A DNA stretch of 64,000 bases from Chloroflexota bacterium (GCA_021323855.1 JAJPKE010000023.1:1-64000), one strand, 5' to 3'. Shown: positions 24,211-33,304, numbered from the stretch's first letter. Notes: a model not told the origin generated them from the sequence alone. Translations and numbers: made by a program.

Positions 24211-24657
24211 ATGAATGAACACGCTGAAGCACTGCGTGTCCTGGTGGTTGACGATGATCCTGGTGTGATCGCCGTCCTACGCGATGGGCTGCGCCTCGTT
24301 GGCGGCTACGAGGTGCTGATCGCGCGCGATGGGGCACATGGGCTGGAAAGCGTCTTTGAGACGGCGCCGGATTGTATCATTGTTGACGTGCGCATGCCTG
24401 GACTCAATGGCTATCAGTTTGTGCGCGCCCTGCGCGGCGACCCCGCGACGGCGCAGAAGCCGATCATCGTCTTGAGCGCGCTCGTCCAGGACCGGGATGA
24501 ACTGGCGGGCATGCTGTCGGGCGCCGATGCGTATCTGTTCAAACCGATCAAGATGGCCGATCTTCTTCAGGCGTTGCAGCAGGCGATGAACCTGACCGCC
24601 AGCGAGCGCCTGAAACGTTCTCACTTATTGACCGAAGAAGATAGATCTTTGACATGA
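24211..24657 (+). CDS. Stand-alone response regulator receiver
   Basis: This 148-residue protein consists of a single CheY-like receiver with no output domain. VLVVDDDPG supplies the acidic pair, CIIVDVRMPGLNG the phospho-Asp, IIVLSAL the Ser switch and AYLFKPIKM the Lys. All key residues are intact. The start at 24211 follows GAGGAGG (24192-24198); a GTG at 24187 is an alternative. It is the first of three consecutive plus-strand genes (receiver, atypical receiver, membrane histidine kinase), a probable phosphorelay operon. The short C-terminal extension (ASERLKRSHLLTEEDRSLT) has no known fold. Confidence 0.88.
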   Translation: MNEHAEALRVLVVDDDPGVIAVLRDGLRLVGGYEVLIARDGAHGLESVFETAPDCIIVDVRMPGLNGYQFVRALRGDPATAQKPIIVLSALVQDRDELAGMLSGADAYLFKPIKMADLLQALQQAMNLTASERLKRSHLLTEEDRSLT

Positions 24658-24666
24658 GGGGGCAGT

Positions 24667-25128
24667 ATGACGTCTGACGACAACAATCGAGGCTTGCGTC
24701 TCCCGGCAAACTACTATCCAAAATCATCGCCGCAGATGTCCGTGTTATTTATCGAGCCTGACCACGCCAACGCGGAGCGTCTTTCGCGAGCGTTGACCAA
24801 TCTCAGCGCGGTGGCGATTGTACCCTCGGCGCATGCCGCCATCAATGCGATTTCCCTGCATGTACCCAGCCTGATCGTCACGGAGATAGACCTGCCAGAC
24901 GCCAATGGGCTGGAACTGATTGCGCGTGTGCATGCCACGCCTGCCATGCGCCACGTCCTCTTGATGGTGGTGACGGCGCGCACAGGCGTGCGTGACAAGA
25001 TCAATGCATTCCAGTCCGGCGCCGACGATTATCTGGTGAAGCCGCTCGATCCGGCTGTGTTTGCCCTGCGCGTGCAGCTTTTGAGCCGCTTCCGCAAGGT
25101 GATTAGCAACTCATCGCTCACGCTGTAG
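24667..25128 (+). CDS. Atypical stand-alone receiver (Glu at the phospho-acceptor position)
   Basis: This 153-residue protein has a receiver fold preceded by about 25 extra residues. SVLFIEPDHANAERL is the first strand, and YLVKPLDP and MVVTARTG supply the conserved Lys and Thr. The acceptor strand reads LIVTEIDLPDANG. Aligned to the usual D-x-x-M-P, the phospho-Asp is Glu, with an Asp two residues later. Such a replacement commonly prevents phosphorylation and can mimic the phosphorylated state. It starts 9 bases after the previous receiver gene, with GAGGGGGC before the ATG, so the two are translationally linked. It probably acts by protein contact within this operon. Confidence 0.8.
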   Translation: MTSDDNNRGLRLPANYYPKSSPQMSVLFIEPDHANAERLSRALTNLSAVAIVPSAHAAINAISLHVPSLIVTEIDLPDANGLELIARVHATPAMRHVLLMVVTARTGVRDKINAFQSGADDYLVKPLDPAVFALRVQLLSRFRKVISNSSLTL

Positions 25129-25234
25129 CGTCAATGGCGTTATCAGCGCCATCCATCGCGTAGATCGCGTTTCGTAGAACGGCCCGTTGCCGCCTCCGGC
25201 AAGCCAGCTTGTGCAAGTACTGTGAGCTTGAACT

Positions 25235-26818
25235 ATGGAAGGACTATTTGCGCCGGAAACGCTACACACTACCACGCAGAGCGGGCCGGGAAATCGCGCG
25301 AAACAGTGGGCAGTCGCAATTGCCGGGCGGCTCGGTCGTGTCTTCACCGATCCATTCACCAGCGACCCCACCGCAATCGCCGCCCTCTCGCCCAGCGAGC
25401 GTGACCTCCAGAAGCGCACGGCGCTGTTGCGCCTTTTTACCTTCAGCATGGTCCTCGTCATCTTGCTATTGCTGTTGCCGTGCCTGCTGCTGCCCGGCGC
25501 TTTCGCCAATCCTGGGCTGGAACCTTTGCGCAATGCGGCTGCCGTGGAACTGACGGTGTGCCTGCTGACGTTACTCACGCAGCAATTCGCCGGCACAACC
25601 ATCGCTGGGGTGTTCTTCGCGCTGGGCGGCCTCGCCGCCGTCAGTGGCTATGTCGTCACTGCGCTACATCTCTCCCATTCGCAGGCGCACGGTCAACTCG
25701 ACCAACTCGGCCTGGTGGCCTACGCCTGCCTGGTCATCGTCATCTTCTCCGCCGGACTGACGTTGCCGACCCGCATCTTCTGGCCAGTAACGGCGCTGCT
25801 GGTGATGGCGACTATCCTCAGCGTGGTGCTGTTCTTACCGATCAATGCGGCGCTACGCCTGGATGCGGCGGTGCTGCTGGCGACGCTGCAACTCGTCGTC
25901 GCCGTCATGAGCTGGGCCTGGGCGCGTAGCACCACGATAAGTATGGAGGTCGCCATTCGCGCGATCACCCGCGAACGCGAGATGGTGGCGCTCAAAGACC
26001 AGTTCATCATCGTCGCCAACCATGAGTTACGCACGCCGATCATGGCGCTCTATGGCAACATCGAACTGATTCAGATGATGGGACCACGCCTGGACGAGGA
26101 GCAGCGCGAGAAGATGATTACACGTGCCATTGCCGCCGGTGACATCGTGATGGACCTGCTCAGCAGCGTGCTGGATACCAGCGCCGTCTCCTCACGCGCG
26201 CCGCAGTTGGAGATCGAGCCGGTGCTGCTCGCGCCGCTGGTTAGCGCCATCGTAGACACCTTCGATCCGCGTCAGGTAGGTGAGCCAGGGCTGGAAAACG
26301 TCACCTTCGAGTCGCGCCCGGTCACTATTGAGGTTGCTCCCGATTTGCACGTGCTGGCCGATGAGGGACGCTTGCGCCAGGTGTTGCTGAACCTGCTCTC
26401 AAACGCCCTGAAATATTCTGCGCCGGAATCGCCCATTCAGGTCTTCACGCGCCCGGCGAGTACCGTGCGGCTGCCGAAGTATCTTCCTCATAGCGGGCAT
26501 GTCGTCAAAAGCGCTGATATGGTGGTTGTCAGCGTGCGCGACTTCGGACTGGGCGTTCCCCCGCGTGACGCTGACAAACTCTTCAATCGCTTCGTGCGGC
26601 TGGAACGCGACATTGCCGGCACCGTGCGAGGCACCGGTGTCGGCCTCTACCTCTGCCGCATACTGGTAGAGGCGATGGGTGGCGTCATCTGGGTCGAAAG
26701 CTCCGGCGTTCCGGGCGAAGGCTCCGTCTTCTCTTTCACCATACCGCTCGCCCCCATCCTGCCGAAACTGACTGCTGAGCGAGAACACATGGCCCAGACA
26801 TCTCAGACTACCGATTAA
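25235..26818 (+). CDS. Membrane sensor histidine kinase
   Basis: This 527-residue kinase has an N-terminal cytosolic stretch, a bundle of about six membrane spans between residues 65 and 230 (for example LFTFSMVLVILLLLLPCLLLP, ALLVMATILSVVLFLPI, ATLQLVVAVMSWAWA), then a kinase core. The H box is NHELRTPIMALYGN near residue 268. The N box is LLNLLSNALKYS near 386, G1 is VRDFGLGVPP and G2 GTGVGLYLCRILVEAMGG. There is no separate extracytoplasmic sensor domain, so sensing is probably by the membrane bundle. It follows the two receivers by about 100 bp and is their likely phosphodonor. Confidence 0.9.
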   Translation: MEGLFAPETLHTTTQSGPGNRAKQWAVAIAGRLGRVFTDPFTSDPTAIAALSPSERDLQKRTALLRLFTFSMVLVILLLLLPCLLLPGAFANPGLEPLRNAAAVELTVCLLTLLTQQFAGTTIAGVFFALGGLAAVSGYVVTALHLSHSQAHGQLDQLGLVAYACLVIVIFSAGLTLPTRIFWPVTALLVMATILSVVLFLPINAALRLDAAVLLATLQLVVAVMSWAWARSTTISMEVAIRAITREREMVALKDQFIIVANHELRTPIMALYGNIELIQMMGPRLDEEQREKMITRAIAAGDIVMDLLSSVLDTSAVSSRAPQLEIEPVLLAPLVSAIVDTFDPRQVGEPGLENVTFESRPVTIEVAPDLHVLADEGRLRQVLLNLLSNALKYSAPESPIQVFTRPASTVRLPKYLPHSGHVVKSADMVVVSVRDFGLGVPPRDADKLFNRFVRLERDIAGTVRGTGVGLYLCRILVEAMGGVIWVESSGVPGEGSVFSFTIPLAPILPKLTAEREHMAQTSQTTD

Positions 26819-26864
26819 AACATCCTGTACTTTCGCCCGTGGCATCTTCTCGCCTCCATCTGCT

Positions 26865-26886
26865 ATGTTAGATGTGTCTCTAACAT
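26865..26886. promoter_or_regulatory. 22-bp dyad upstream of the MFS gene (operator-like)
   Basis: ATGTTAGA (26865-26872) is exactly complementary to TCTAACAT (26879-26886) across a 6-bp spacer. The site lies 46 bp before the MFS start codon. The TTAGA/TCTAA half-site form is typical of TetR- or MarR-type operators, which often control efflux genes. No such repressor is encoded next to it. Confidence 0.5.
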
Positions 26887-26932
26887 CGAATCAGATGAAC
26901 TCAAGGAACGACGGAAAGCGAGTGATCTCTTT

Positions 26933-28288
26933 ATGGCCCAGGCATCGCTGTTAAGGCGGTTCGCCGCGCAACGAAGCTGGGGCGGTTATTTTAGTTTCAA
27001 CCGCAACGTCTACCTGCTGCTGCTCTTTACGCTGGGCAAAGGCTTCCAACTGAGCATCGGCGCATTGACGCTCAATCTCTATGTGCATAGCCTGGGCTAT
27101 GACTTGCAGTTCGTTGGCGCGTTCACGGCCACCTCAGCCATCGGCTCTTTCGCCGCCGGTGTGCCGATTGGCGTGCTGGCGGACCGCATCGGACGCAAGC
27201 CGCTGCTGCTGGTGAGCGGCATCGTTACGCCACTGACGCTGGTAATGACGGCGCTCAGCACCAGCGCGCCGCTCATCATCCTCTCTGGCCTGCTCAACGG
27301 CATGTTCGCCTCCGCCTATTGGGTGACGAATCTGCCGATGCTCACCGAAAGCACCACCGAGGAGCAGCGGGTCGGCGCGCTGGCGCTCAACAACTTTCTG
27401 CTGCTCGGCGTCGGCGCGCTGGGCGCACTGATCGGCGGAGGCGTGCCACAGGTCGTCGCAGTCATCTTGCATCAATCGGCGCAGGATGTCGTGCCACTGC
27501 GCTGGGGCGTGCTGGCGGCGGCGATCATCGTCTTTTTGCCTGCGCTGCCGCTCTTCTGGGTACAGGAGCCGCGCCGTGCGCGCCGTCGCTCCACACAGGA
27601 AACTGGCGGTGCGCTGGCTCCCGCTCCGGCGACTATCGAGTCTGAACAGTTGGCGCTGGCGCAGGCAACCATTGCACCGGCGAGCGATGAACCCAAACAG
27701 AGCCGTTGGGCCATCGCTGGTCTATTCGCCAGGCTGCTCATCCCTGATATGCTCTTCACCACCGGCGAAGGCGCAGTCGTTGGGCTGCTCTCGCTCTTCT
27801 TCTTCCTGCGGTTTGCGCTTCAGCCGGGGCCGCTAGGCATCCTCTTCACGCTGGCAGGGCTGATCGGCGGCGCGACCTCGCTGACGGCGCCACGCATCGT
27901 GCGCCGCTGGGGACAACTGCGGATGGCGACGACGATGCAATTTCTCAGCGTTCCCATCATCCTGTTGATCGGCTTCTCACCATTATTGTTGCTGGCTGCT
28001 GCCGGTGAGTTCATGCGTCAGATTTTGCGCGGCCTCTTCGAGCCGGTCTACGCCGCGTTTGCGATGGGGCGGGTGAGCGAGCGCCATCGCGGCACCCTGA
28101 GCGGCTTCTACAGCCTCACCTGGAGCGTTGGCTACAGCATCGGCCCGATCACCGCCGGCTGGCTCCAGGAGCATATCGGCCTCTCCACCTCGTTCATCAT
28201 CGGCGCGGTCTGCGTAGGACTTTCGGCCACGCTGCTACGCTTCTTCTTCAGCCGCGAAGAACGCACCCCCAAGAAATCGCATGCGTAA
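26933..28288 (+). CDS. MFS transporter
   Basis: This 451-residue permease of the major facilitator superfamily shows 12 hydrophobic spans in two halves, separated by a cytosolic loop near residues 205-250 (RRARRRSTQETGG..., Pro/Ala-rich). The conserved loop 2-3 motif is GVLADRIGRKPLL. The C-terminal half contains FYSLTWSVGYSIGPITAGWLQE. Sequence features suggest a drug or metabolite exporter, but the substrate is unknown. It appears to be a single gene with an operator-like dyad upstream. Ribosome site: GGAAAGCGAG. Confidence 0.85.
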   Translation: MAQASLLRRFAAQRSWGGYFSFNRNVYLLLLFTLGKGFQLSIGALTLNLYVHSLGYDLQFVGAFTATSAIGSFAAGVPIGVLADRIGRKPLLLVSGIVTPLTLVMTALSTSAPLIILSGLLNGMFASAYWVTNLPMLTESTTEEQRVGALALNNFLLLGVGALGALIGGGVPQVVAVILHQSAQDVVPLRWGVLAAAIIVFLPALPLFWVQEPRRARRRSTQETGGALAPAPATIESEQLALAQATIAPASDEPKQSRWAIAGLFARLLIPDMLFTTGEGAVVGLLSLFFFLRFALQPGPLGILFTLAGLIGGATSLTAPRIVRRWGQLRMATTMQFLSVPIILLIGFSPLLLLAAAGEFMRQILRGLFEPVYAAFAMGRVSERHRGTLSGFYSLTWSVGYSIGPITAGWLQEHIGLSTSFIIGAVCVGLSATLLRFFFSREERTPKKSHA

Positions 28289-28397
28289 GCGTTCTCATCT
28301 CCGGTACACTGATGGTGAAACCTTAAAGCAAGCGTAATCTTATTTTAACAGAGGACCGCTATCGTCTGGTAAGGAATGACCTCATGGGCGGTCACCT

Positions 28398-28441
28398 CCA
28401 AGATCATTGGCATGGCAGCTTTCCTGTGCCAATGATCTTGG
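28398..28441. repeat. Perfect 15-bp inverted repeat upstream of the PstS-like gene
   Basis: CCAAGATCATTGGCA (28398-28412) and its exact complement (28427-28441) flank a 14-nt spacer. It lies about 50 bp upstream of the lipoprotein gene and 110 bp after the MFS gene. It could be a terminator without a T run, a leader hairpin or an operator. Confidence 0.5.
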
Positions 28442-28492
28442 CACAGTACTGAGGAGCTATTTGAGGCATGGCTAGGAAGAGATGCTAGCATC

Positions 28493-29461
28493 ATGCGAAA
28501 CGTATCAAATCTGCCGGGCTGGGTGGTGTCTTTCCTCTCTGGTCTTTTCAAGCTGCGAATCCGCTTCATGCTGCTACTGCTGGTTACTGGTTGTTGTTCA
28601 TTGGCTGCCTGTGGTAGCCTGGGCGCGCAATCACCGGCGCTTAGCGGCCATATCAAGATTACTGGCTCGACGGCACTGCAACCGCTCGTCACGCAGGCCG
28701 CTATGCGCTTCATGCGCAGCCATTCGCAAGTCAAAATTGATGTGGAGGGCGGCGGTAGCAAGCAGGGATTACAAGATGTCAACGCGGGTAAAGCGGATAT
28801 TGGTGACTCTGATATCTACGCAGATCCAGCGATCTATCCCGACCCCACTCTCACCGATCACCTCGTTTGCGTCATCCCTTTTACGCTGATCGGCAATCCC
28901 GACATTGGTGTGAAATCGCTGACCCAGCAGCAGATCATTGATATCTTCTCGACGGGCAAGCTCCGTAACTGGCAACAGGTGGGCGGCCCAAATCTAGCTA
29001 TTGTTCCTGTGGTGCGCCCGCAGACATCCGGCACGCGCGCCACGTTCCGCAAATATATCCTGGGCGGGCGCGACGAAACGGGCACACTGCTCCAAAGCGA
29101 CTCTTCGCAGACGGTTGTGCAAACTGTGGCGCAAACTCCTGGCGCAATTGGATATGTGGGCGTCTCCGTTCTCAATACGAGCGTGTCGCAGGTAGCCATT
29201 GATGGGCAACTGCCAACGGCCAGCGCCATCAAAGCGGGGCGCTATGCCTTCTGGGGCTTCGAGCATATGTATACGCTAGGCGATGGCTCGGCGGCGGTGA
29301 GCAGTTTTCTCGATTATATGCTCACCTCTGAGATTCAGCAGTTGGCGCAGCAACTAGGCTACATTCCCATCGCAGCAATGTCGGTCGCTTCCAACGTTCC
29401 AACTGCGGCATCCAACCTGGTTGCCGATCAGCGCCGGAAAAAGGGTGCTTCCAATGCGTAA
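28493..29461 (+). CDS. PstS-like phosphate-type substrate-binding lipoprotein
   Basis: This 322-residue exported lipoprotein has a signal segment (FMLLLLVTGCCSLAAC, lipobox LAAC near residue 40) and then a periplasmic-binding fold of the PBP-like/PstS family. IKITGSTALQPLVTQAA near residue 54, VEGGGSKQGLQDV near 84 and RPQTSGTRATFRKYI near 181 line the oxyanion-binding cleft in PstS. No pstC, pstA or pstB genes are nearby. Instead its end overlaps the start of a HAMP-containing membrane protein, so it may be a sensory ligand-binding partner rather than a transporter subunit. Ligand is likely phosphate or a similar anion (inferred). Confidence 0.82.
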   Translation: MRNVSNLPGWVVSFLSGLFKLRIRFMLLLLVTGCCSLAACGSLGAQSPALSGHIKITGSTALQPLVTQAAMRFMRSHSQVKIDVEGGGSKQGLQDVNAGKADIGDSDIYADPAIYPDPTLTDHLVCVIPFTLIGNPDIGVKSLTQQQIIDIFSTGKLRNWQQVGGPNLAIVPVVRPQTSGTRATFRKYILGGRDETGTLLQSDSSQTVVQTVAQTPGAIGYVGVSVLNTSVSQVAIDGQLPTASAIKAGRYAFWGFEHMYTLGDGSAAVSSFLDYMLTSEIQQLAQQLGYIPIAAMSVASNVPTAASNLVADQRRKKGASNA

Positions 29462-31475
29462 TCCACACAGTTTGCCTTCTGCTCCATCGGAGAAGAGATA
29501 CAAGGGATCTGACCGTGTACTTCCAGCGATGCCAGACAATCCTGTCATCCGCATCAAGTCGCAGACATCTGCCAATTCCCGGCGACATCTGCTGTTGGAC
29601 CTCCCAATAGCCTGGCGTCTCAGCCTGGGATTTTTGCTGGCGGCGCTGATTGCAGCTGCCGCCGCTGGCCTCACCGGGCTACAACGCGCGCAAAGTTCCA
29701 GTAATGAGGCGCACTTCTATCAAAATCTCTTGGAAGCCAATACCGAGCTGACTACTGCTAACTCTTTTCTCCAATTGATGAATACCGAGGTTCACACTAC
29801 ACTAGACGATGCCGCCGCTCCCAATCCTTCCGCTGAAACGCTCACCAGCGACCAGGCAGCAACTCAAGGACTTGCGACGCGCTATGATAATGCCCTCAGC
29901 AATTACTCACGGACTGATCTGCTCCAACAGCATAGCGATGAGGTCGCGCTGCTCGATGAGGCAGGACATGGCAACCAGGTTTCCCAGCAAAATACGCTGG
30001 TAGCTAGCGTTTTGCGCACCTGGGAGGTGTATCGGGATGCGCAGTCACAGGTGCTACAGGATATTGCCAGCGGACACCTTGCCGATGCGCAGACATTGGA
30101 ACGCGCGCAAGGAGAACCGACCAACGCCGATGCGCAAAGCGCCTTGCGCGCGCTCATTCAATTCAACAATCGCATTGCTGCTTCGGTGCGCGATGCTACA
30201 CAGATCGAACAGCAAAATCAACTGATTACCTCGCTCATCGCCGCAGTCATTGCCTTTATCTGCATCGTTGCCGTCGGCTGGGTCATCTCGGAAACGTTGG
30301 TGAGACGGCTGAATCGCTTACGCCGCGTAACACAGGCCGTCGAAGAGGGCGACGTAGGGCAGCGGGTGAGCGTTGCCGGGCGCGACGAAGTGGCAGATGT
30401 GTCGGCATCGGTCAACGGCATGCTCGACACTATCGTCGGGCTACTCGATGTCACCCGCCGCCAGCATGATGCGCTCACCACCGCCGCCGAACGTCTCTTC
30501 AGCGACGTGCGCATAGCAGGCGCGGGCGACCTGCGCGTCAACGCCGCCGTTGGTGGAGACCCGATTGGTATGCTGGCAAACGCCTTCAACTTCACCATTG
30601 GTCGCTTCCGCCGCTTCGTTCTGCGCACTCAAACCTCCGTGGAGCAACTGGATGTCGTCACACGCCAGCAGTCTGACCGGGCCAATGCGTTTCTGATGGC
30701 GACGCAAATGTACCTGCGCGGAGGAGTCACGGTTGGTATGACGCCAGAACGAGCGCCTAGATCACAGCCGGCAGCAGTCCCGAGTACACCTGGTACGCCA
30801 AGCACGCCTGACCTGGAAATGCGGGCACGGGTGGAACGCAGCCGCGAATTGGTGAGGCGTATTGCCAGAGAGGGCGCCAATTATCACTCGCGCGCCGTCC
30901 TCGATTTTGCGGAACAAGCATATATCTCTGCTGGCCGCCTTAGCCAGCTTGTCATGTCGGCGCATACGGCGCTCGAACAGCGATCCGTGAATACCATGCA
31001 CCAAGCACTACGCTTGCAGATGGAAGAACTGCGCACGCTCGGCACATTGCTGACACAGGTTGGCGCAGAGGCGCATGCCATTCAGAAGAACACCACCACT
31101 GGACTGGCCGACCTGGATGCCTCCCTTGAACATCTCTCTGCCGTTGCGGCAGAAGCATCAGTAATACGTAGCAGCGGCCTGCCATCGGCTCCGACAATGA
31201 CCAATGAGCAGGTAATCGAGTTGGTGCGGCTATCTTCCGCCTTTGCCCGCGATGTTGCCAAAATGGCGAGGCAAATCAATATCATCGCGCAGGAAGTACG
31301 TGCCGGAGTAACTCCATTCCGCCTGGCAAAAGGCGACGAGGAAAGTACACTCTATGCGCCTGGAACCGGCTATGGTGGCATGCCCGCAAGCTACGGCCCA
31401 TTCGCCACGCAACAAAGCGCCATCTCCGCCGATGAGTACGCTACTATTCAACAGCAAGGTGGCAGGTATTCGTAG
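29454..31475 (+). CDS. Transmembrane HAMP-domain protein without a recognised output domain
   Basis: This 673-residue protein has the topology of a chemoreceptor. There is a membrane span at about residues 52-76 and an external helical domain of about 180 residues. A second span lies at about 258-280, followed by a HAMP domain (about 279-331, ...LRRVTQAVEEGDVGQRV, GRDEVADVSASVNGML) and a second HAMP-like repeat (about 334-390, GDLRVNAAVGGDPIGMLANAFN). After a Pro/Thr linker near residue 445 comes a helical region ending in a low-complexity tail. No MCP signalling, kinase, cyclase or phosphatase domain is seen. The ATG at 29454 overlaps the end of the PstS-like gene, indicating translational coupling. 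The two products probably form one sensory complex; the output is unknown. Confidence 0.75.
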   Translation: MRNPHSLPSAPSEKRYKGSDRVLPAMPDNPVIRIKSQTSANSRRHLLLDLPIAWRLSLGFLLAALIAAAAAGLTGLQRAQSSSNEAHFYQNLLEANTELTTANSFLQLMNTEVHTTLDDAAAPNPSAETLTSDQAATQGLATRYDNALSNYSRTDLLQQHSDEVALLDEAGHGNQVSQQNTLVASVLRTWEVYRDAQSQVLQDIASGHLADAQTLERAQGEPTNADAQSALRALIQFNNRIAASVRDATQIEQQNQLITSLIAAVIAFICIVAVGWVISETLVRRLNRLRRVTQAVEEGDVGQRVSVAGRDEVADVSASVNGMLDTIVGLLDVTRRQHDALTTAAERLFSDVRIAGAGDLRVNAAVGGDPIGMLANAFNFTIGRFRRFVLRTQTSVEQLDVVTRQQSDRANAFLMATQMYLRGGVTVGMTPERAPRSQPAAVPSTPGTPSTPDLEMRARVERSRELVRRIAREGANYHSRAVLDFAEQAYISAGRLSQLVMSAHTALEQRSVNTMHQALRLQMEELRTLGTLLTQVGAEAHAIQKNTTTGLADLDASLEHLSAVAAEASVIRSSGLPSAPTMTNEQVIELVRLSSAFARDVAKMARQINIIAQEVRAGVTPFRLAKGDEESTLYAPGTGYGGMPASYGPFATQQSAISADEYATIQQQGGRYS

Positions 31476-31520
31476 CGGGAAATTAAAGTATGCGCTGTTC
31501 ATACAAGCACGTTGACCTAG

Positions 31521-33137
31521 CTATCCCTCAGATACTAGCGCACTGCGCACCAGCGGGGCCAGCAGCCGCACGCCAGCGGCAAGCTGTTCCTCGTGCATCG
31601 CGCCGAAGCCGAGCAATATGCCCGGCGCAGGCGTGGAGCTATAGTGCGGGCTGAGCGGCGAGAGTTCGATGCCGGACCGTTGCGCCTCCGCCGCCAGCGC
31701 CACGTCGTCTACGCCCTGCGGTAAGCCAACCAGCAAATGTATGCCAGCCTCAGCAGGGCCAACCATGACGCTATCGTCCAGTTCGGCGCGTAGCGCAGCC
31801 ACCAGCGCATCGCGGCGCGCGCGATAAAGCCGCCGCACCCGCGCCAGATGCCGCTCCAACTCGCCAGCCTCGATAAAACGCGCCACCGCCAGCGCATCAC
31901 GCCAGGTGGGATGCCGGTCGCTGGCGGCCCGCGCGCGCGCCACCGGCTCGATCAGCCAGTGCGGCAGCACCGCGTAGCCCAGGCGCATCGCCGGGTAGAG
32001 CGCCTTCGAGAAGGTGCCGAGATAGATCACTTCATCACGGTCATCCAGCCCACGCAAGGCTTCGAGTGGCTGCCCTTCCAGCCGCAGGTCGCCATCGTAG
32101 TCATCCTCCACCAGCACAACACCTGCATGCCGCGCCCAGTCCAGCAGCGCCACGCGCCGCTCCAGCGAGAGCGTGACGCCGGTGGGGTATTGATGTGATG
32201 GTGTCACTACCGCCAGATGCGCCGTATCCTCAACTGGGTCCGCCCGGTTATCCGGCAACGCCTCAACCCGCAGGCCATTCTGGTCAACAGGAACACCGTA
32301 GAGCCGCGCGCCCTCCGCCAGAAACGCGGCATGGAAGCCGATATAACTGGGGTCTTCGACGATCAGGCGCTGCCCCGGCTCGACCAACAGCCGCGCCAGC
32401 AGTGCCAGTATTTGTTGCACACTGCCTGCGATCAACACTTGCTCTGGCTCGCAGCGCACCGCCCGCGAGCGCCGCAGCCAGGCGGCAATTGCCTCGCGCG
32501 TCTCGATTGGCCCCAAAAGCGCATCCCACCGCCCAGCGCGCGCAGCGTTTTCGCGGGCATAGACGCGATTTTCCGCCTGCCGGTCCGCCGGGTCCTGCCA
32601 GCCGACGACGCGCCGCCAGCGTGCCCAGGGGAACGCCTCCGCCGCGCCGATGCCGGGGCGAAAATCATAACGCGCATTTGTGGTGCTGCCAGCTCCCAGC
32701 AAGGGAATCTCCGCGATACGCCGCGCCCAGGCCGTCAGCGGCACCGGAGCTGCTACCGGCGCCTGGAATGTCGCACCATCACCCACCTGCCAGCCATCGG
32801 AGTTGGCGCGTACACGACCGGGCGATGCAGGCTCATCTGCGCCATCTACTCCAAGGCGACCATCCTGGAACACTGGCGCGACGAAGGTGCCAGCGCCCAC
32901 CCGCCCATAGACATACCCCTCGGCGCGCAACCAGTCATAGGCGGTCGCCACCGTCAGGCGGGCGACCTGCAACTGCTGCGCCAGCGCACGGGTCGGCGGC
33001 AAGCGCTCACCAGCGCGTAGACGCCCCGTAACGATGGCGGCGCGCAACTGGTTATAGAGTTGATGCGTCAATCCTTCCCCGGCCTCAGCGCCGCGTTCGA
33101 GCGACAGCAACAAATCTACCGCATGCGGATCCGTCAT
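31521..33137 (-). CDS. MocR/PdxR-type regulator (GntR HTH fused to aminotransferase fold)
   Basis: This 538-residue regulator fuses an N-terminal winged helix of the GntR type (residues about 22-90, LTHQLYNQLRAAIVTGRLRAGERLPPTRALAQQL) to a fold-type I PLP-dependent aminotransferase-like domain (about 165-535). The PLP lysine is in YLGTFSKALYPAMRLGY, and VVLVEDDYDGDLR supplies the cofactor Asp. MocR/PdxR proteins sense pyridoxal phosphate and control vitamin B6 or amino-acid genes. It is transcribed divergently from an FMN split-barrel (pyridoxamine oxidase-like) gene, a common regulator-target layout. Start 33137 is an ATG; the insert near residues 125-150 is longer than in many relatives. 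Confidence 0.88.
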   Translation of the reverse strand: MTDPHAVDLLLSLERGAEAGEGLTHQLYNQLRAAIVTGRLRAGERLPPTRALAQQLQVARLTVATAYDWLRAEGYVYGRVGAGTFVAPVFQDGRLGVDGADEPASPGRVRANSDGWQVGDGATFQAPVAAPVPLTAWARRIAEIPLLGAGSTTNARYDFRPGIGAAEAFPWARWRRVVGWQDPADRQAENRVYARENAARAGRWDALLGPIETREAIAAWLRRSRAVRCEPEQVLIAGSVQQILALLARLLVEPGQRLIVEDPSYIGFHAAFLAEGARLYGVPVDQNGLRVEALPDNRADPVEDTAHLAVVTPSHQYPTGVTLSLERRVALLDWARHAGVVLVEDDYDGDLRLEGQPLEALRGLDDRDEVIYLGTFSKALYPAMRLGYAVLPHWLIEPVARARAASDRHPTWRDALAVARFIEAGELERHLARVRRLYRARRDALVAALRAELDDSVMVGPAEAGIHLLVGLPQGVDDVALAAEAQRSGIELSPLSPHYSSTPAPGILLGFGAMHEEQLAAGVRLLAPLVRSALVSEG

Positions 33138-33257
33138 TTCTGCGCCTCTTCTCTGGTTCGTGTATGGTGACGATTGGCCTTGCCTGAAACAAGAATAATG
33201 GCCCTTGTACTATACCATTTCGCTGCGTAGGATACCAGACGGTGGCCCCACCCCCAA

Positions 33258-33283
33258 CCCCTCCCCCGTGCGCCGGAGAGGGG
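33258..33283. repeat. C-rich/G-rich hairpin repeat
   Basis: CCCCTCCC (33258-33265) and GGAGAGGGG (33275-33283) form an imperfect hairpin similar to that at 21752-21774. It lies in the MocR/split-barrel divergent region. Confidence 0.4.
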
Positions 33284-33304
33284 AGGCAGAAGGCGCCGAT
33301 TCCT

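Noticed and set aside
32195..33031. Two long plus-strand frames antisense to the MocR gene
   Set aside because: Arg/Pro-rich composition without motifs. They are by-products of the GC-rich codon pattern of the MocR gene.
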